Source: Rhynochetos jubatus
Taxonomy: Eukaryota; Chordata; Aves; Eurypygiformes; Rhynochetidae
Reading direction: 5' to 3'
NCBI GenBank assembly: GCA_027574665.1
Contig: CM050656.1
Span: forward strand, 3,471,001-3,535,000
DNA length: 64,000 nucleotides
Position 1 is the stretch's first letter, and each line of letters starts with the position of its first letter. Below the pieces are notes generated by a model, which was given only the letters and a program-made list of their open reading frames with translations, was not told the origin of the DNA and searched no databases. A program made the position numbers and the translations under genes. Shown here piece by piece: positions 33,201-46,000 of the stretch.

Positions 33201-35937
33201 ATGGGCAGGAGAGCAGCATGGCCCTGGGAATGACAGGGAGATTGCAAGAGAGCATCCTAAACTGCGCCAGAGAGCTGCTGCAACTAATTATTTCAGAAAT
33301 CCAGCCTTATTTGGCTGATGCGTCAGCACTAAAAAAAAAAAATTAACAAATACTATAGCATCTGACAGGTCTGTCCAGATACACTGTGTTCTCTTATTCC
33401 AATATATGCTTTAGGAATAGAAAGTTGTCAGATACACAGATGATCAGTTTTTGGTTCACATTTTCACATTCAGAAAACGTCTACATGTAAATATTTCAGA
33501 ATCTGTTGTTGTTCTTAAGTTACGCTGAACTACAAAGAAGTAAACACTTCATGTGGAGAGCCACAAGTCAATAGGAGTTGTGAGTCCTGAAATCTCCAGA
33601 ATGATTAGTTCTTAATAGTCTTTAAGTGTAATTGCCGGAGACTAAACACCATTTTAAAAACTTTCTAAAGAGAAGCAATAATCTAAATGAAGCGATAACC
33701 AGTCATAGTTGGACAACCTAGACAAGAATAGGTATTTTAGCTTAGGTCAGTGAAATTTTATTTTCTAGACAAAAAAACCCTGAAAATGAGAGTAGAGAAA
33801 ATTAAAGAATAGACATGTGAAAACTTCAGACACTTTCAAAACTTCCCAGGGTAGCAACCATAATCATGTAAACCCCGTGGATAATAAGTAGCAAAAAAAA
33901 AAAAGATGCTGCTTAACATTCCACTTGGAAGATGAGGTCTTCCAAACAGAGTCCAACAACAGCAACTATAGAACCACAACCACAGATTTTCATCTGTGGG
34001 TAATTTGGTATTCCCTTCAACAAGAAGGAACAAAAATTTACCACACTGAGATGATTTATGTCCAACCTGAGGAGGGTGGCAGCAGTGCCCCGCACGGGCA
34101 TTCATCTTCCCAACCTGAGACCACCATGAAGCCCCCAGGACTGCAACAGCCAGACAGTGAAATACCCCTCACTAGAAGGGGAACATTTGATAGAGACCCT
34201 TTCACAGGAAAACATGGTTTGGTTGGTTTCAGTTTTCTGACCAAGTGTATATATTTCTCATTTAAACATCCCTCAATATACAAATAAATTGAAGAGAAAC
34301 AGGAATAAGGCATCAGCTGCAGTCTAAAAATACTGCTACAGTAAGTAAATACACCTAAGCCCCAATAAAATGCCTGGGTTGATCCCTGTGAAGGCAACAG
34401 TCCAAACTTGTCATTGATTTAAGCACATAGCAGAACTGGCTCGGCGGTTACAGTGATCAGATATATCATGAGTTCAGATTTTTATGTCCTGAGTCAACCA
34501 AGGGCAGCAGCAGGTCCCAGGGCCTTGCGTGAACACTGGGTCAAAGCCACCCCACAGCCATGCAATCACCAGCTCACTCGTACAAACTCTTTTCTCCCAC
34601 ATTCATGTTTCTTGGGCATTTCTCATTCTACTTCACATAACTATATCTGTTGATTTTTCAACTCAAGCTTAGATACAGAATAAATATATTGTGGTTTTGA
34701 TTGGTTTGTTTGTTTCTTTTTCTCCATTTTAAGCAGTTTTTCTTTCACTAATTGAAAAAGTATATACTACAAATGTCTCTGAAACCAGTCATATTTCTTA
34801 TTGCAAGAGGAGACTCCAACTGCAGTTAGTGCACCCAAAAGCTCTAGAATATTAAGGGAAACACCCCAGTGTGAGTTAATTATCTATTATCATCCATGGG
34901 CAAGCACTGTCAAAGATTATTTCAACACAGAAAAAATATATTTTTGCCTTTCAGTAAATTTACTCAGTGAGACTCAGTAATCAAACCGATACGAATCAGA
35001 TGGGCACTTCACGTATCAGAGAGAATCCCCTCGGAGATGTGCATAGGCTTATGAGGTTCATGGCATCAGGGATCCTTTGTTTGCACAGGGGCTATAGAGC
35101 AGAGCAGCTGGGGAGCATTTCCTCGATGCTGTCTTCACTGAGCTGTGCAGCTTCCAACCATATTTACTGAAGATTTTGGCAAAGGCGCTTTCCTTGCCCT
35201 TAACAAGCTTAGCTAAGCTTTTACAAGCCCATGGCAGGTTCTGCTTGTCTCACATAATCTGATGGGATGAAGTACTTTTGCCTGTACTGGAAAATAATTG
35301 CTCACCTATCTTCTACAGTGCTTTTAAACCTTCTCCTGTATGGCTGAAATAGCTTTGTCCTTTTGCTGGTCTAAATTCTGCAAGATAAATGTGTTCTCTG
35401 TTCTCCCTTCTGCTTCCCAAGCTGATAAACGAGCCGTTATGTTATGCTATATAGACTGTATGTAAACAGCTGAAAACAATATAAAAGACAATTTCACTAT
35501 GACTTGATCTTAAAATTAGAAGGAAAGTTGCAATGTTTTTCTTCTCTGCAATAGCAAAGCAAAATACAGTTATTCTGAAATGACCAGAAGTGCTTTTCTG
35601 GTTGTAAAAATATGCATTAAAGGTGAAAATGGCAATTCCATTAACACAGAAGAATGGAAGATGAAGAGCAAAATACTCTCCCTACAAAAGGTACAATGGC
35701 ATTCATTTCCATGAGCGGCAGTCAGGTACACTCCTTTCTCTTCCTGGCGTTGACAGAGAAAATTTTCATGCATGGATGCATTTACCTTTTAAGTCAGAGA
35801 CTTTTTGAAAATGCTATTCTTCCCTTCTGTGTGCTTCTGCTTGCCTTTCAGTCCTGGATTAAACCTAGCAACTTGGATTGCAAACCACTCTAACGACTGA
35901 AGAGCAGATGATGACACCTTCGTACTGGGTGACATCT
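24224..35937. other. Long A+T-rich stretch, no recognised gene or transposon
   Basis: Nearly 12 kb without a recognisable CR1, LTR or coding exon. Composition is fairly even and A+T-rich, with short A12 runs at 33331-33342 and 33893-33904. Sub-blocks at 26.4-26.8, 28.1-28.35 and 31.55-31.99 kb have the appearance of conserved non-coding DNA and are discussed as findings. Open frames are short and none carries a recognisable domain. Confidence 0.5.
31930..31949. other. 20-bp inverted repeat with ATTA/TAAT cores
   Basis: ATTTGATTA and its exact reverse complement TAATCAAAT flank a two-base GG spacer. The arrangement places two homeodomain-type TAAT cores in inverted orientation. It sits in a very A+T-rich block next to further ATTA motifs. 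An inverted repeat of this size can occur by chance in 64 kb. Confidence 0.4.
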
Positions 35938-36000
35938 TACGGTTGGACTCGGTGATCTTAAAGGTGTTTTTGCAACCAGAACAATCCTATGATTCTGTCT
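35938..36000 (+). mobile_element. CR1 LINE 3'-end fragment, about 60 bp
   Basis: The words GGTTGGACTCGGTGATCTTA and AAAGGTGTTTTTGCAACCAG, followed by ATCCTATGATTCTGTCT, are the last 60 bases of a CR1 copy. The CR1 3' end normally reads GGTTGGACTYGATGATCTTA...GATTCTATGATTCT. The 5' truncation is extreme. It is non-coding. Confidence 0.9.
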
Positions 36001-37639
36001 TCCCCATCTTCTGAGAGAACCCAAAGCAGGAGATGGTACGTGCTCCTAGAAGCGGGGCCAGGGCACCCTCTGCAGTCCAGCCCCTTGACCCCCAGCCTGC
36101 CAAAGCCACACCTTCCCTCATCTACATGAGGCTTGCAGGTCATGAAAATATTCCCAAAGTTCAGCCCATCTCCACATGCTGCTGAATTGTCTTGAGAAAT
36201 GACACTAAATGTCTGACGCCCTCAGAGACAATGGATATACTATTTTCATAATCACCCTCCGAATAATACTTCTCAGCCTTCATTACGGACCAAGAAGTGC
36301 TTCAAAATGACACTGGAATACAAATGTCTACTGGTTTTGTTATGGACTTACATTGTTTTTACACTAATATAAACAAGATGAGATTCAGACTTTATCGAGA
36401 TTTCCTGACAAATATATTTATCTCCATTGAAAAGAAAGCTCATCTTCTTGTAAAAAAGGCATGCAAATGAAACCATGGTTACAGAAGTTGTCTTGTATGT
36501 TAAATAATGTAACACAACCATTTTAAGTCTCTAATCTCATTAGGATCAAGCTGTAGAAAAAGATTAAAATAGAGATTAGAAACAGTGCAGAAGGATGCCC
36601 TGTCCCTCTGCAGGTACAAGACAAAAAGATTTTACCCTGTAATGACTAGGTTATAGTATAGGTTTTACTTCACTAAGTATTTTTACGACATGAGCCTTAG
36701 CAACCTCAACATCCTTTTGAAACTTCAGATTTCAAGAAGAGTTGGAAGTGACCTGTATGTCTGCCATCCGTACCATCGTGAGAAGAAAGGATGGGAAGAA
36801 AAGGTTCGTTCTGAGTACTATTGCCTCGTCCTGCCTCCTTTTCTCTCTCAAGGTTTGCTATCTGAGTTCAAATTTGAATGAAAAGAAGCATGAAAACCAG
36901 AAGGAGAGGGGAAATGCAAAACAAAGTCGGCTATCTGGTGGTGCGGGTGGGGGCAGTCAGGCAGATTGCAGCCACCAACACTCACAGTGAAGCCGTGGCT
37001 GTCTGCCTGATTTCATGATACGAGTTGCGTAACAAGACAAAATTTCAAGCTTTAAACTAAGGTTAGCTGACAGGGTGTACAGGTAAATCCAAGCATTTCA
37101 ACTGCGGCAGAAAGGAATTGCCTTTCCCACAGAGCTCAGCAGTCTGCACCCTCCCCAGCGGCAGATGCTTATTACATTCGGATGCAAAACACCATTACCC
37201 TCCAACCTAGGCTCTAATCTTTAGGAGGTAAGCCTACGTACTGTTGCTTGCCTGGGAACATTTAACGAGAAATTTGCATCATTTACAGTCAGTTTTAATA
37301 AAACTTTTGCTTTACAGTTGTCTCGTTAGGAATAGGAGTTAATTCAGTTAACTCTTTGCTTACAGCATTCCTCCAGAACTGGAGACACCCACGGTTGTGC
37401 TGTGAAAACAGGAGAAGCTCCAGTTCATGAAAGATGTACAAAACAGGAGGAAGGGGACTGTGTGTGATCTCCCCATGCTCTCCAGAGCCACCCTCCCGGG
37501 AGCTCCACTGTACCCAGCAGCTCCAGCTGAATCGCTGCTCCAAGGACTGGGAGGAGGAGGGCAGCTGGAGCACCGGCACCATGGACAGACAGTCTGCTTT
37601 ACCCCGCTTCCCCATATGACTCCCAACAGGAGCCTTAAC
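36001..37639. other. Unique DNA, no gene recognised
   Basis: No exon or repeat recognised. The last 250 bases are G+C-richer and keep frames open on both strands up to and across the CR1 that follows. Confidence 0.5.
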
Positions 37640-37838
37640 AACCTTCTTCCCTGTGAGGGTGACAGAGCCCTGGGACAGGCTGCCCAGAGAGGGGGGGAGT
37701 CTCCTTCCCTGGAGACTTTCCAAAGCCCCTGGACTTGTTCCTGTGTGCTCTGCTCTAGGGGATCCTGCTCTGGCAGTGGGTTGGACTAGGTGATCTCTAG
37801 GGGTACCTTCCAACCCCTAACACTCTCAGAATCTGTGA
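37640..37838 (+). mobile_element. CR1 LINE 3'-end fragment, second subfamily
   Basis: Plus-strand CR1 carrying 'CTTCCCTGTGAGGGTGACAG', GGGACAGGCTGCCCAGAGAG and 'AGTCTCCTTCCCTGGAGACT'. It continues with GTTCCTGTGTGCTCTGCTCT, GGTTGGACTAGGTGATCTCT and ACCTTCCAACCCCTAACACT, with a decayed TCTGTGA tail. It belongs to the same broad subfamily as the copy at 18.8 kb but in the opposite orientation. The minus-strand open frame 37295-37813 runs antisense through it and is not a gene. Confidence 0.93.
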
Positions 37839-40149
37839 ACCTTTTGTGTTTTGGTTTAGATTAGCTGGGAGATGCACAAATTCAAGGAACATATGAAGAT
37901 GTAATAGATGAGTAAGAGAAAACAGGTACAACAACAAATAAGCTAAAAGGCATCCTCAAGTTAGCAAAACAGATTGCATGGTTTCCTCAGACAACCATGT
38001 CCTGCTTGGTGAGTCATTAAACTGATGAGAATTTTCAACCAAACTCACAATTATCATTACGCACAAAGTTCATCAAATTAAAGGAGCTTTCAGAATATAT
38101 AGAAATGTTGACATTTCTTGAAAAAAAGTAATGAGAGACTCTGAAGTTCATCATGCTCAAATATTTTAACTGGACGTAGAGCCTCAGAGCCCATGCTTTG
38201 AAACTTCTGGTTTTCTGCCCCTTCCGTTAACCTTAGAAAACGTACAGGATGCTCTCCAAAGTACTTTTCACCTAAGACGTGATGGGAAAGAAGAAAACTG
38301 CCAATTATTTCATTATGAATCTCATTAAAATAATTTCAATATTTATCAGTTGTAAGAGGTATCTCTTACCTCTTATTACTTTCGAAGAGGCACATCCTGA
38401 CCCTGCCTGCGCATTAGGGAAAATACACTGCATTTTAAGGGCTTTGGCAGAAATCCCATCATTTTAGGAGACCTGATCTCAATACCTTTGTCATCTGAGA
38501 GGATTAATTTCTGTTAAAGGTTTTGCATTACTTCTATTTCTTAAAATAGGTAGCTATTATTTTATCTGTCTGGGTATATATCTGTATGTGTGTATATGAA
38601 CACAGAATTTATTCTTTTAGCAAGCAATCATTCACATGATCTGTTTCCCTATGATACAAGGTGGTATTTATAAAAAAAACAAAAAGTGATAGTTTCACAT
38701 CTCTGCTGCAGAGCTGAATAACTGAAGGTTTATGATCTTATACAACAGAGGTGGGTTTCAGAGTCATCCTTCCCTTCTCTTTCCAAGGGAGGCAATGGGG
38801 CACAGGCTGGCTGTGCCAACAGGTGAGGGGCAGCTTGGGGGGGGGGGGGGGGGGGGGGAGGGGGCTGCTCCCCACCAGCAGTGGTACCCCTGGCACCCCT
38901 GAGTTCAGCTCCAGCTGTTCGCCTCCCTGGATCGTTCCCTTTGAGCCTTTCCCCCTAAACTGACTCTCACAGTGTCTACCGGTTCCCTTCTTTTCTTCCC
39001 TAAGGTCTTGTTTCACCAATGCAGGAAATAAATCACCTGGTAAACACAGGAAAAGGGGCAGATTTGCACAGATAAACGTGCAGGGTTATATTTATCTAGA
39101 AAATACCATACTGTTACATTGCACACACTCTTCCAATTGAACCTGCTGCTTGTGCCCGGCACACAGGGAATACGATGAGGATTTGTTTGGTTTGAGCCAT
39201 CAAGCCAAGACCCACCACAAAGCAGCTTGTCCTGAAGCTGAGACAGTCATGACTGACCACCACACAATTTACCAATAACCCTCTTTTCAGAAGGAAGCAA
39301 ACCCAAACAGACACGTTCCTGACAGAGGAGAAGTGGCACAGAGGAGTGGAGCTGTGCAGAGAGATGGGGACGCCCCTGGACGAAGCGCAGAGCAGAGCCC
39401 ACCACAGCCCACCTTCCTGTGTTACTGCCCTGAGACATTACCTCTCTTGTCCCAGTCCCACTATTTTCCTGCCATACAATACTGAAAATACCATTATTTT
39501 TCCATTACTGATTTTAAACCCCATGTAGTTTGAAGTATAACAAAGTATTACTCATAACTGGGTGTGAAATGGTTAATATTTGAGGGCAGGAGACGCAGCC
39601 ATCCACCTTATAACCTATACTCACTTCCAGGGTATTTAATGCTAAAACATCTTTCTGAAGTCCTCAGGCCTGTCATAGTTCCCTGGGTATTTCACAGCAA
39701 ATCCATGCCACACGGGAAGGGAAGAGTGCACACAAGTTATGCAGCCCTCTATTTAAATTAGTCTAGTTTAGTTATATGCCCAAATTCAGACAGCAAGAGT
39801 ATTTCCACCTAATGAGGAGGCCTGATCAGTTTATTTGGTAAGATAACAGAGGAGTGAAGATGTAGCAGTACAGAGATCAACAGGTCTGCCCGTGCCCTCC
39901 AGCTGATGTGGGGACATCACCGGTGACCGCTGAGCTTGTGGGGGGAAGGACATCTCCCAGCAGTAGGGCAGGCATCCTGCTGAAGGATGCCAGACCCAAC
40001 AGTGATAGACATACATGTCCAGCAGCAACCCATTAAACATTTTGAAAAAACACTCTAGATATTCCAGTGAAAGTCTGCAAACTTCATATAAAACAGAAAA
40101 TTATGTATGGGAGTAAAATGCGAAATGGCAAGCAATTATTTGTTGTTTC
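37839..40149. other. Unique DNA, no gene recognised
   Basis: No exon recognised. It contains the long G homopolymer at 38837-38864 and a small 7-bp hairpin (GGCATCC...GGATGCC) at 39971-39991. Confidence 0.5.
38837..38864 (+). repeat. G22 homopolymer plus A and G5
   Basis: Twenty-two consecutive G residues (38837-38858), one A, then five more G. The upstream GGTGAGGGG adds further G runs. Such a tract can fold as a G-quadruplex and is prone to replication slippage and to length errors in sequencing. The exact G count should not be trusted. Confidence 0.95.
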
Positions 40150-40358
40150 TCAACATGTAAGAACAAAGGGGTGTCAGAAAAGAATTTGACAGTAGGTGGA
40201 AAACAAAGAAAAGAAAGTATTTTTTTCACATAGTGTATAATTAAACCGTGGAACTCATTACCACAGGATGCAGTGGGAAGCAAACACATAAATGGATTTG
40301 AAAAGCAATTAGACAAATTAATGGAAGAAAAGTCCATCAAAGACTATTAAAACACAAA
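40150..40358 (+). mobile_element. Ancient amniote-type CR1 fragment
   Basis: Plus-strand copy of the older CR1 lineage known from turtles, crocodilians and birds. It shows ATGTAAGAACAAAGGGGT and 'TGACAGTAGGTGGAAAACAA'. Then come AAACCGTGGAACTCATTACC, 'ACAGGATGCAGTGGGAAGC' and AATTAGACAAATTAATGGAA, followed by AGTCCATCAAAGACTATTAA. These are close to the usual '...AAACTGTGGAACTCATTGCC ACAGGATG...' wording. It is 5'-truncated and non-coding, and is better preserved than the minus-strand relative at 16.2 kb. Confidence 0.88.
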
Positions 40359-43002
40359 GATGTGGATACAACTATTGACATATTCATCATCAGTAACACG
40401 GCACTTCTATCCTACTGTGTTTGTCTTAAAAATGTCATCCCCAGCCACAGTGGCGAGGGCAGCACCTCTGCAGCCCAGGACGGGCATGGCCAGGGATGGG
40501 GCTCTTCTCCCCTCTCTGAGTTACTGCAGAGAGACCTTCTGCTTGCTAAAAGAGTAGGGTTTTACCGGAAAAGAAAACAAAACCTTCACTGAAGCACCAA
40601 TGCACTTATAAATTAATTACACACACTCATAAAACATACTGGAAGCACCGGCAGTGCTAGGTTTAGAAAACAGCAATACGTGGAAAAAGCTGAAAGCCTT
40701 TGCTGACTGTTACTAACCTCAAATGAACTTCCAGTAGTTCAGGTCTGCCAATTAGGAATGTCTGTACCAGGACCTGGGGGCCGGCAGCAACGTATATCTA
40801 TCTTTATTAGGTTGGGAAGTGCAACCCAAGGGCTGGTTACTCATAATTTTTATGCACTAACAATAAATGTGGCGTGCATTTCCTCATTAAAGAAAGGAAC
40901 TTCTGCGTGGTATTGCAATGGGAAGACACCGTTGCATCGGCACTTTCAGTAGCTTCGTTTGCTGTGATGGTGACAGACAGGTCCCTTCACATCCAGCTAA
41001 GGCAGCTGCTGCTCATGCCAACGCAAGGCTGGTCCTTCTCCCTGTCTATGGCCCTGCTGAGGGAACGTGCCCGCACCCACAGGGAGCTCAGGGACACAGC
41101 TCACGCTGCACGTCTGTTCGCCAAGGAGAGAATATTCCTTTGCAAAGCTGTAAACCTTTCCCTGATTACACTGAGATGCACCAACATCTTTAGGACAGAC
41201 TGAACATGCTGCAAGTTCTTATTATGCTGATACGTTGTTACTTAGGGAAAAAATTACAGCTAGGGTTATTTTGCCAGACTTTAAAAAATTATGCTGAATT
41301 GAAAAGTGTTTTTCTTGTAATTTAGAATGTAGACAGGAATAAAATGCCAGCAAGTATCAGCCCTGAATTACTGACACTCTGTGTTACACCAAAGTGAGGA
41401 GGGCTGAATGTCACCTATTCTAAATGTACCTATTTAAAAAACCTCTGCAAAAGAGTAGCACAGGGAAATAAATGTTACACTTCCAGGAAATGCTACCTCT
41501 GTAGGTGATTATTTTTTATTAAAAGATAGTGAATGTTGGATAATTTTATCTTAATTTATAAATCAGAGCAGTAGGACATGACTCCGAGACATGTGCGAAG
41601 CTAAAAAAGATGGGAAAACCAAAGTACGTGCTACTTAGCAAAGCTATTTCTTGCATGAACATATCACAACAGATATAAATGGAGCAAAGCATAAGTTATG
41701 ATCACTTTTGCAGTTTTGTAACTTGGCAAGTTGTAGGATGAAAATACCACAAAGGGCTTCTGGGTTTATAAAAATCAAAAATGCAAAAGGAATCCCAACA
41801 ACTTTATTCTGTGATTTTATGGACAATTTCAGTTAAAAAAAGTTTATGTTTATGATTAGGGGTTTTATTCTCACAATATTGTGTCTGATTTTCTAAACAG
41901 TTACACTGATTATTTTTTTAATATATAACAATTCATATTATAAACTGGAAACTCCTTTTTCATAGATCTGGCACATAAAAATTGCATATTTTTTTTTTAT
42001 ATCCAACATCAGTGTAATGCTGATTAGAAATAGAAGTTGCTCTCACTAAACTCAGCGTATTTGAGATTACACCACATTTCCCTAGTAAGGTAAAATTACT
42101 TCCAAGGCTAAGAGTGATTTAATCAATTTGCTGGTCTTAAGTAATATCTATTCTACTAAAAAGCCAATTTATTGAAAACTTCACTGTCTTTGAATTGCAT
42201 ATATTATTGATTTTAAAAATGTATAAACTACAAACTGTGTAAGACTCGGATTTGAGTAACTTTATTATAAACTACTCAGTTGAACTCAATTGATTTGCAG
42301 AGATTGAAAAAATCTGCAAGAACAACCACAACTGGTATTTTTGAAACATCTAATAACATACCAGGAAAATTTTCCCAACAACCAAATGTCCTATACAAAG
42401 GGTATTCATCGGATCTTCTGCATAGAAAAGAGCAAGTATTTTTCAAAGAAAAAAATCATAAGGATTGTTTTTTGTCTCACAGTGACCGGAAAGGTGTTTT
42501 AGATGATACAGACCCAACCTTTGCATAAAAGCTTTCCGCGCTGTTTTAACGTTACGCTATTTAGCCCTAGTGAAGTATGAGATCGATTGCAAACTTGTTT
42601 TCCTCCAGCTTACCGCAAGAGCCCTGTTGCGTGGGTTCAGCAAGGAGGTCAGATTTACACGTTGATGCAAGCACTGGAAAAACCTTCATAACGAGGAAAA
42701 CTACTGAATTTCACACACTCCTCCAAAAAACCTACTTTGCTTAAAAAAGTTAAGTTTGCTTGAGGACCACTTTGGCTATCACAGCCCGAAGGTGGACGTG
42801 AATAGTACATGCAACATGATAAGTACAGTGCTTCTACCCCCAGACCTCCAAAACTCTTTCTGTCTTTGCTCTTCTAATTATTAAACAGACTCTGAAAGTC
42901 TGCAGAAGAAAGAGGTCTGACAGAAAACTAACACACACTGATTGCTAACGATGAAACTAATCAACAGTGGATTTTAATTCTTGGCTTCAACAGCCCATTT
43001 TC

Positions 43003-43016
43003 TTTTTTTTTTTTTT
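43003..43016. repeat. T14 homopolymer
   Basis: Fourteen consecutive T. On the minus strand it follows an open frame (43315-43019) like a poly-A tail would. No AATAAA-type signal or target duplication supports a processed pseudogene. Confidence 0.9.
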
Positions 43017-46000
43017 CATTAACATGCAGACCAGCACAAGCTGTGCAGTCTCCTGTTTTCAAGCAGAACAACTTTTGTGCATAATGCTTTAAAACTTTCT
43101 TCCTTGACATCGTTAGGATAGTGCCATAATGGGTAATGCTGAACCCACTGTAAAGTCCAGTTTTGCAGAATTTTAACTTCTGCTAAGAAGAGTGGGGTGG
43201 ATATGAGAAAATTGTAATTACATCTAGCATTCAAAATAGGTAAAATCCAGATTTGTGCAACCTCTGAAATGCCACTGTAATGATTACTGCCTTTCTGCTG
43301 GAGGAAGAGCGGCATTAATTAAATTGAATTGGAGCCTGGTGGAGGTTTCCAATAACTTTTTAATTATAGCTTAATGCTGCTTTCTAGCCCTCGCAAAATT
43401 GAAATTTCTCTTGTAATGGCCGTATTTCATATTCGGTCTTTCTTTTTTTCCCAAGACACCCACAGAAAGCTGTAAAGTTGCAACCCCCATCAGCTGTGCC
43501 TCAAGCAGGAAGAGTTTTGTGCCACCCAACATTTTCTTGATTTCCTCCCAAAGTACAGACCTGCTAAGAAAATGTTCTTATAACCTCGTACATACACCTA
43601 CATTCGTGTGCCCAAGCTGGAAGTGCAGTCCCTGCGAGTTAATTAATGGAAAAGAGGGTTTTCGGGAGAGCATTTGACAGGCTACCTGAGGACGAAGATG
43701 CACTCGTTTCATTCTCTAGCCTCTCCCTTGGGGCCAGAGGCAGTTTTGGAGGCAAGTCCCAGGAGGCTGGAGGGCTGGAAGGTCCAAACTGCTCTACAAA
43801 GCAATGGAGGGTGGGAGGAAGAGGATGCACCCTGTGCAGGGAAGCAGCACTGGAAGTGCGTGTGGTCCCCATACTGGACACCCTTCCTGATCCTGGGACT
43901 GGAGATGTCCTTCCTCACCTCCACCCTCTTTCTGAATTTTACTGAAGCAGTATGGGTTACGTTCATTCTCACACTCAAAAATCAATAATTTAGAATTCCC
44001 ACAGTGCACCGTATCTGCTCTCAGACTGAATGAATTCATCCTGATTATAATTACTATGAACATCAAATGAAATATTAATATGCAGGCGTTTTCATGTGAG
44101 TTCATATTTCCACTGTCAGTCCAGCAAGAGGGCACAAAGAGTGACATTTACGGAAGACAATATACAATGTTCCATGGTAAAAGGCTTGACGTGCACAAAC
44201 TTTCTCGGTCTAAAGGGTTATAGTGACTGTAGTACATCCTCACAATATAAGGCTTTAAGAGATATAAAAGATGACATTTCATTTTTGTTCTCTGGAACAT
44301 TTCTGTTTCAATGGAATGCTTTCTTAAGGAAAATATCAAAAAAAGACGAGTTTAGACTGACATTTCTAGCACTGCAAAGCTTTGATTTCAAATGCACAAA
44401 TTCCAGCACGTGAGATTTACAGCCTAGAGGACTTTGCATGTTGATGGCAGCTGACAATCTGATTCCCAGCCAGACCTGGAAGAGATGAGGTAAATTATCA
44501 CCGCCTTTGAAAATTATCTTTGTGCAATTTAATCTTTTTCTTTCAACTGGTCATACTGTTAGCGAGCAATTTGGTAGGGAGAAATTATCAAACAATTTTA
44601 GAAGGCTGGCAAGTCTTTTCAGATTTTTAGCAGAAGTTTCAGAAAGTCAAGTTGAAATACTCCTCAGAGGCAGAAATGTAACACCTAAACCTGAACTCCG
44701 AGACAAATCACGTGAATTCATCTCTGAAGCCACCATGGAAGAAATGATGATAGCCTGGGTTTATTCTGTGCTTCAGACACAAATTAGCAATTTGTATTTC
44801 CAATACTCCTGGTGGAATATTCAGCATCGTGGTAGGTTTAACAAGACTCAGCAACGCTGATGTGACACCTTGACCGATGTCAACTGAGGCGCTCCTTGGC
44901 ACAGGGGGCTGGGAGAAGCCTTGTAAAGCGACGACGCTGAATTACACGGCCATGGTCTTTCGTCTTCAAAAGACTCCGAAATTAAGGGTGTCTAAACCAG
45001 GACTAAGTCATAAGCACCACTTCAGCAGTGGACTCTGAAACACGGTTATAGACCCTCACACGGTACATGCCAGGCACTTTATGAGATGAAATAGAATTAC
45101 AGAGATTACTGGAAAGGGGAACCAGCCGCCCTGAGCACTTTCTCTCTGGCTGACAGTCTGAAGTAATTATTCGATTGTCTCTGCATCCCTACACAGCACA
45201 AGTAAATAGCTGTGATAAATAATTACAATTATTAGCAAGAAAAAAAAAATAATTCCAGTAAACAATACAATGCAGCAGGGATGTACTTTCTGTGTTCATT
45301 AGCTTGGAACTAACAAAGCACCAGTTCTGGGAGGATTACGTTGAAAATCCTGTCCATTAATTGGCTATTCCTCACTCTTGAGATCAAATAAAGACTAATT
45401 TATTATTCTTTAACTAAAATATTATCCAAAATTATGCCCTGTAAAGCTGGTGACTGTAAGAGCCGCTGGCACGCAGGCACTGCGCTACGAGTGAGGGGTA
45501 AGCATTGCACGGAGCCACATACTTTAATTTCCTTTTTCCTGAAAACCAAGGAACACACTCTGACTCTTGTCATGGCAGAGTAAAACACCTCATTTGCCCG
45601 TCTCACATTGTGCAGCAGGGCAACAGCGACAAATTAATAATCTCATTTACAGCAAGTAATCAATAACAATGAATAAATGCTAGGTGAGGAAGGAACATCA
45701 ATTTCATATCACGAGGCAACTGACTGCAGGTATGCTGTTCTTAGGGCAGAAAACATGAAAATACAACCTGATAAGCATTTTTATACAAAACAAAGCAGTG
45801 GTGCATGTGTGAGAATGTAATATCTTTCAGTTATTTTTAAAAAATAATTCCCACACAGGAAAGCAACATTTTGTACGGTCCAGAGCAAACCATTTCCCAT
45901 CAGCCCCTGCTAAGCATGTGCCCCCTGTTAAGTTTTGTAACTCCTTTTAAAATTTACTAGCGTGCAGGCAGCAAATGATAAAATATCAATAGAATGTCCT

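Noticed and set aside
35205..35220. Perfect 16-bp palindrome AAGCTTAGCTAAGCTT
   Set aside because: About one such palindrome is expected by chance in 64 kb, and nothing around it supports a function.
37295..37813. Minus-strand open frame of 172 codons
   Set aside because: It runs antisense through a plus-strand CR1 3' UTR, so it is a transposon shadow.
39971..39991. GGCATCC...GGATGCC hairpin resembling a terminator
   Set aside because: Seven-bp stems are common by chance, and intrinsic terminators are not relevant in animal DNA.
43003..43315. Possible minus-strand processed pseudogene (open frame followed by A14)
   Set aside because: No polyadenylation signal before the A-run, no target duplication and no recognisable parent protein.
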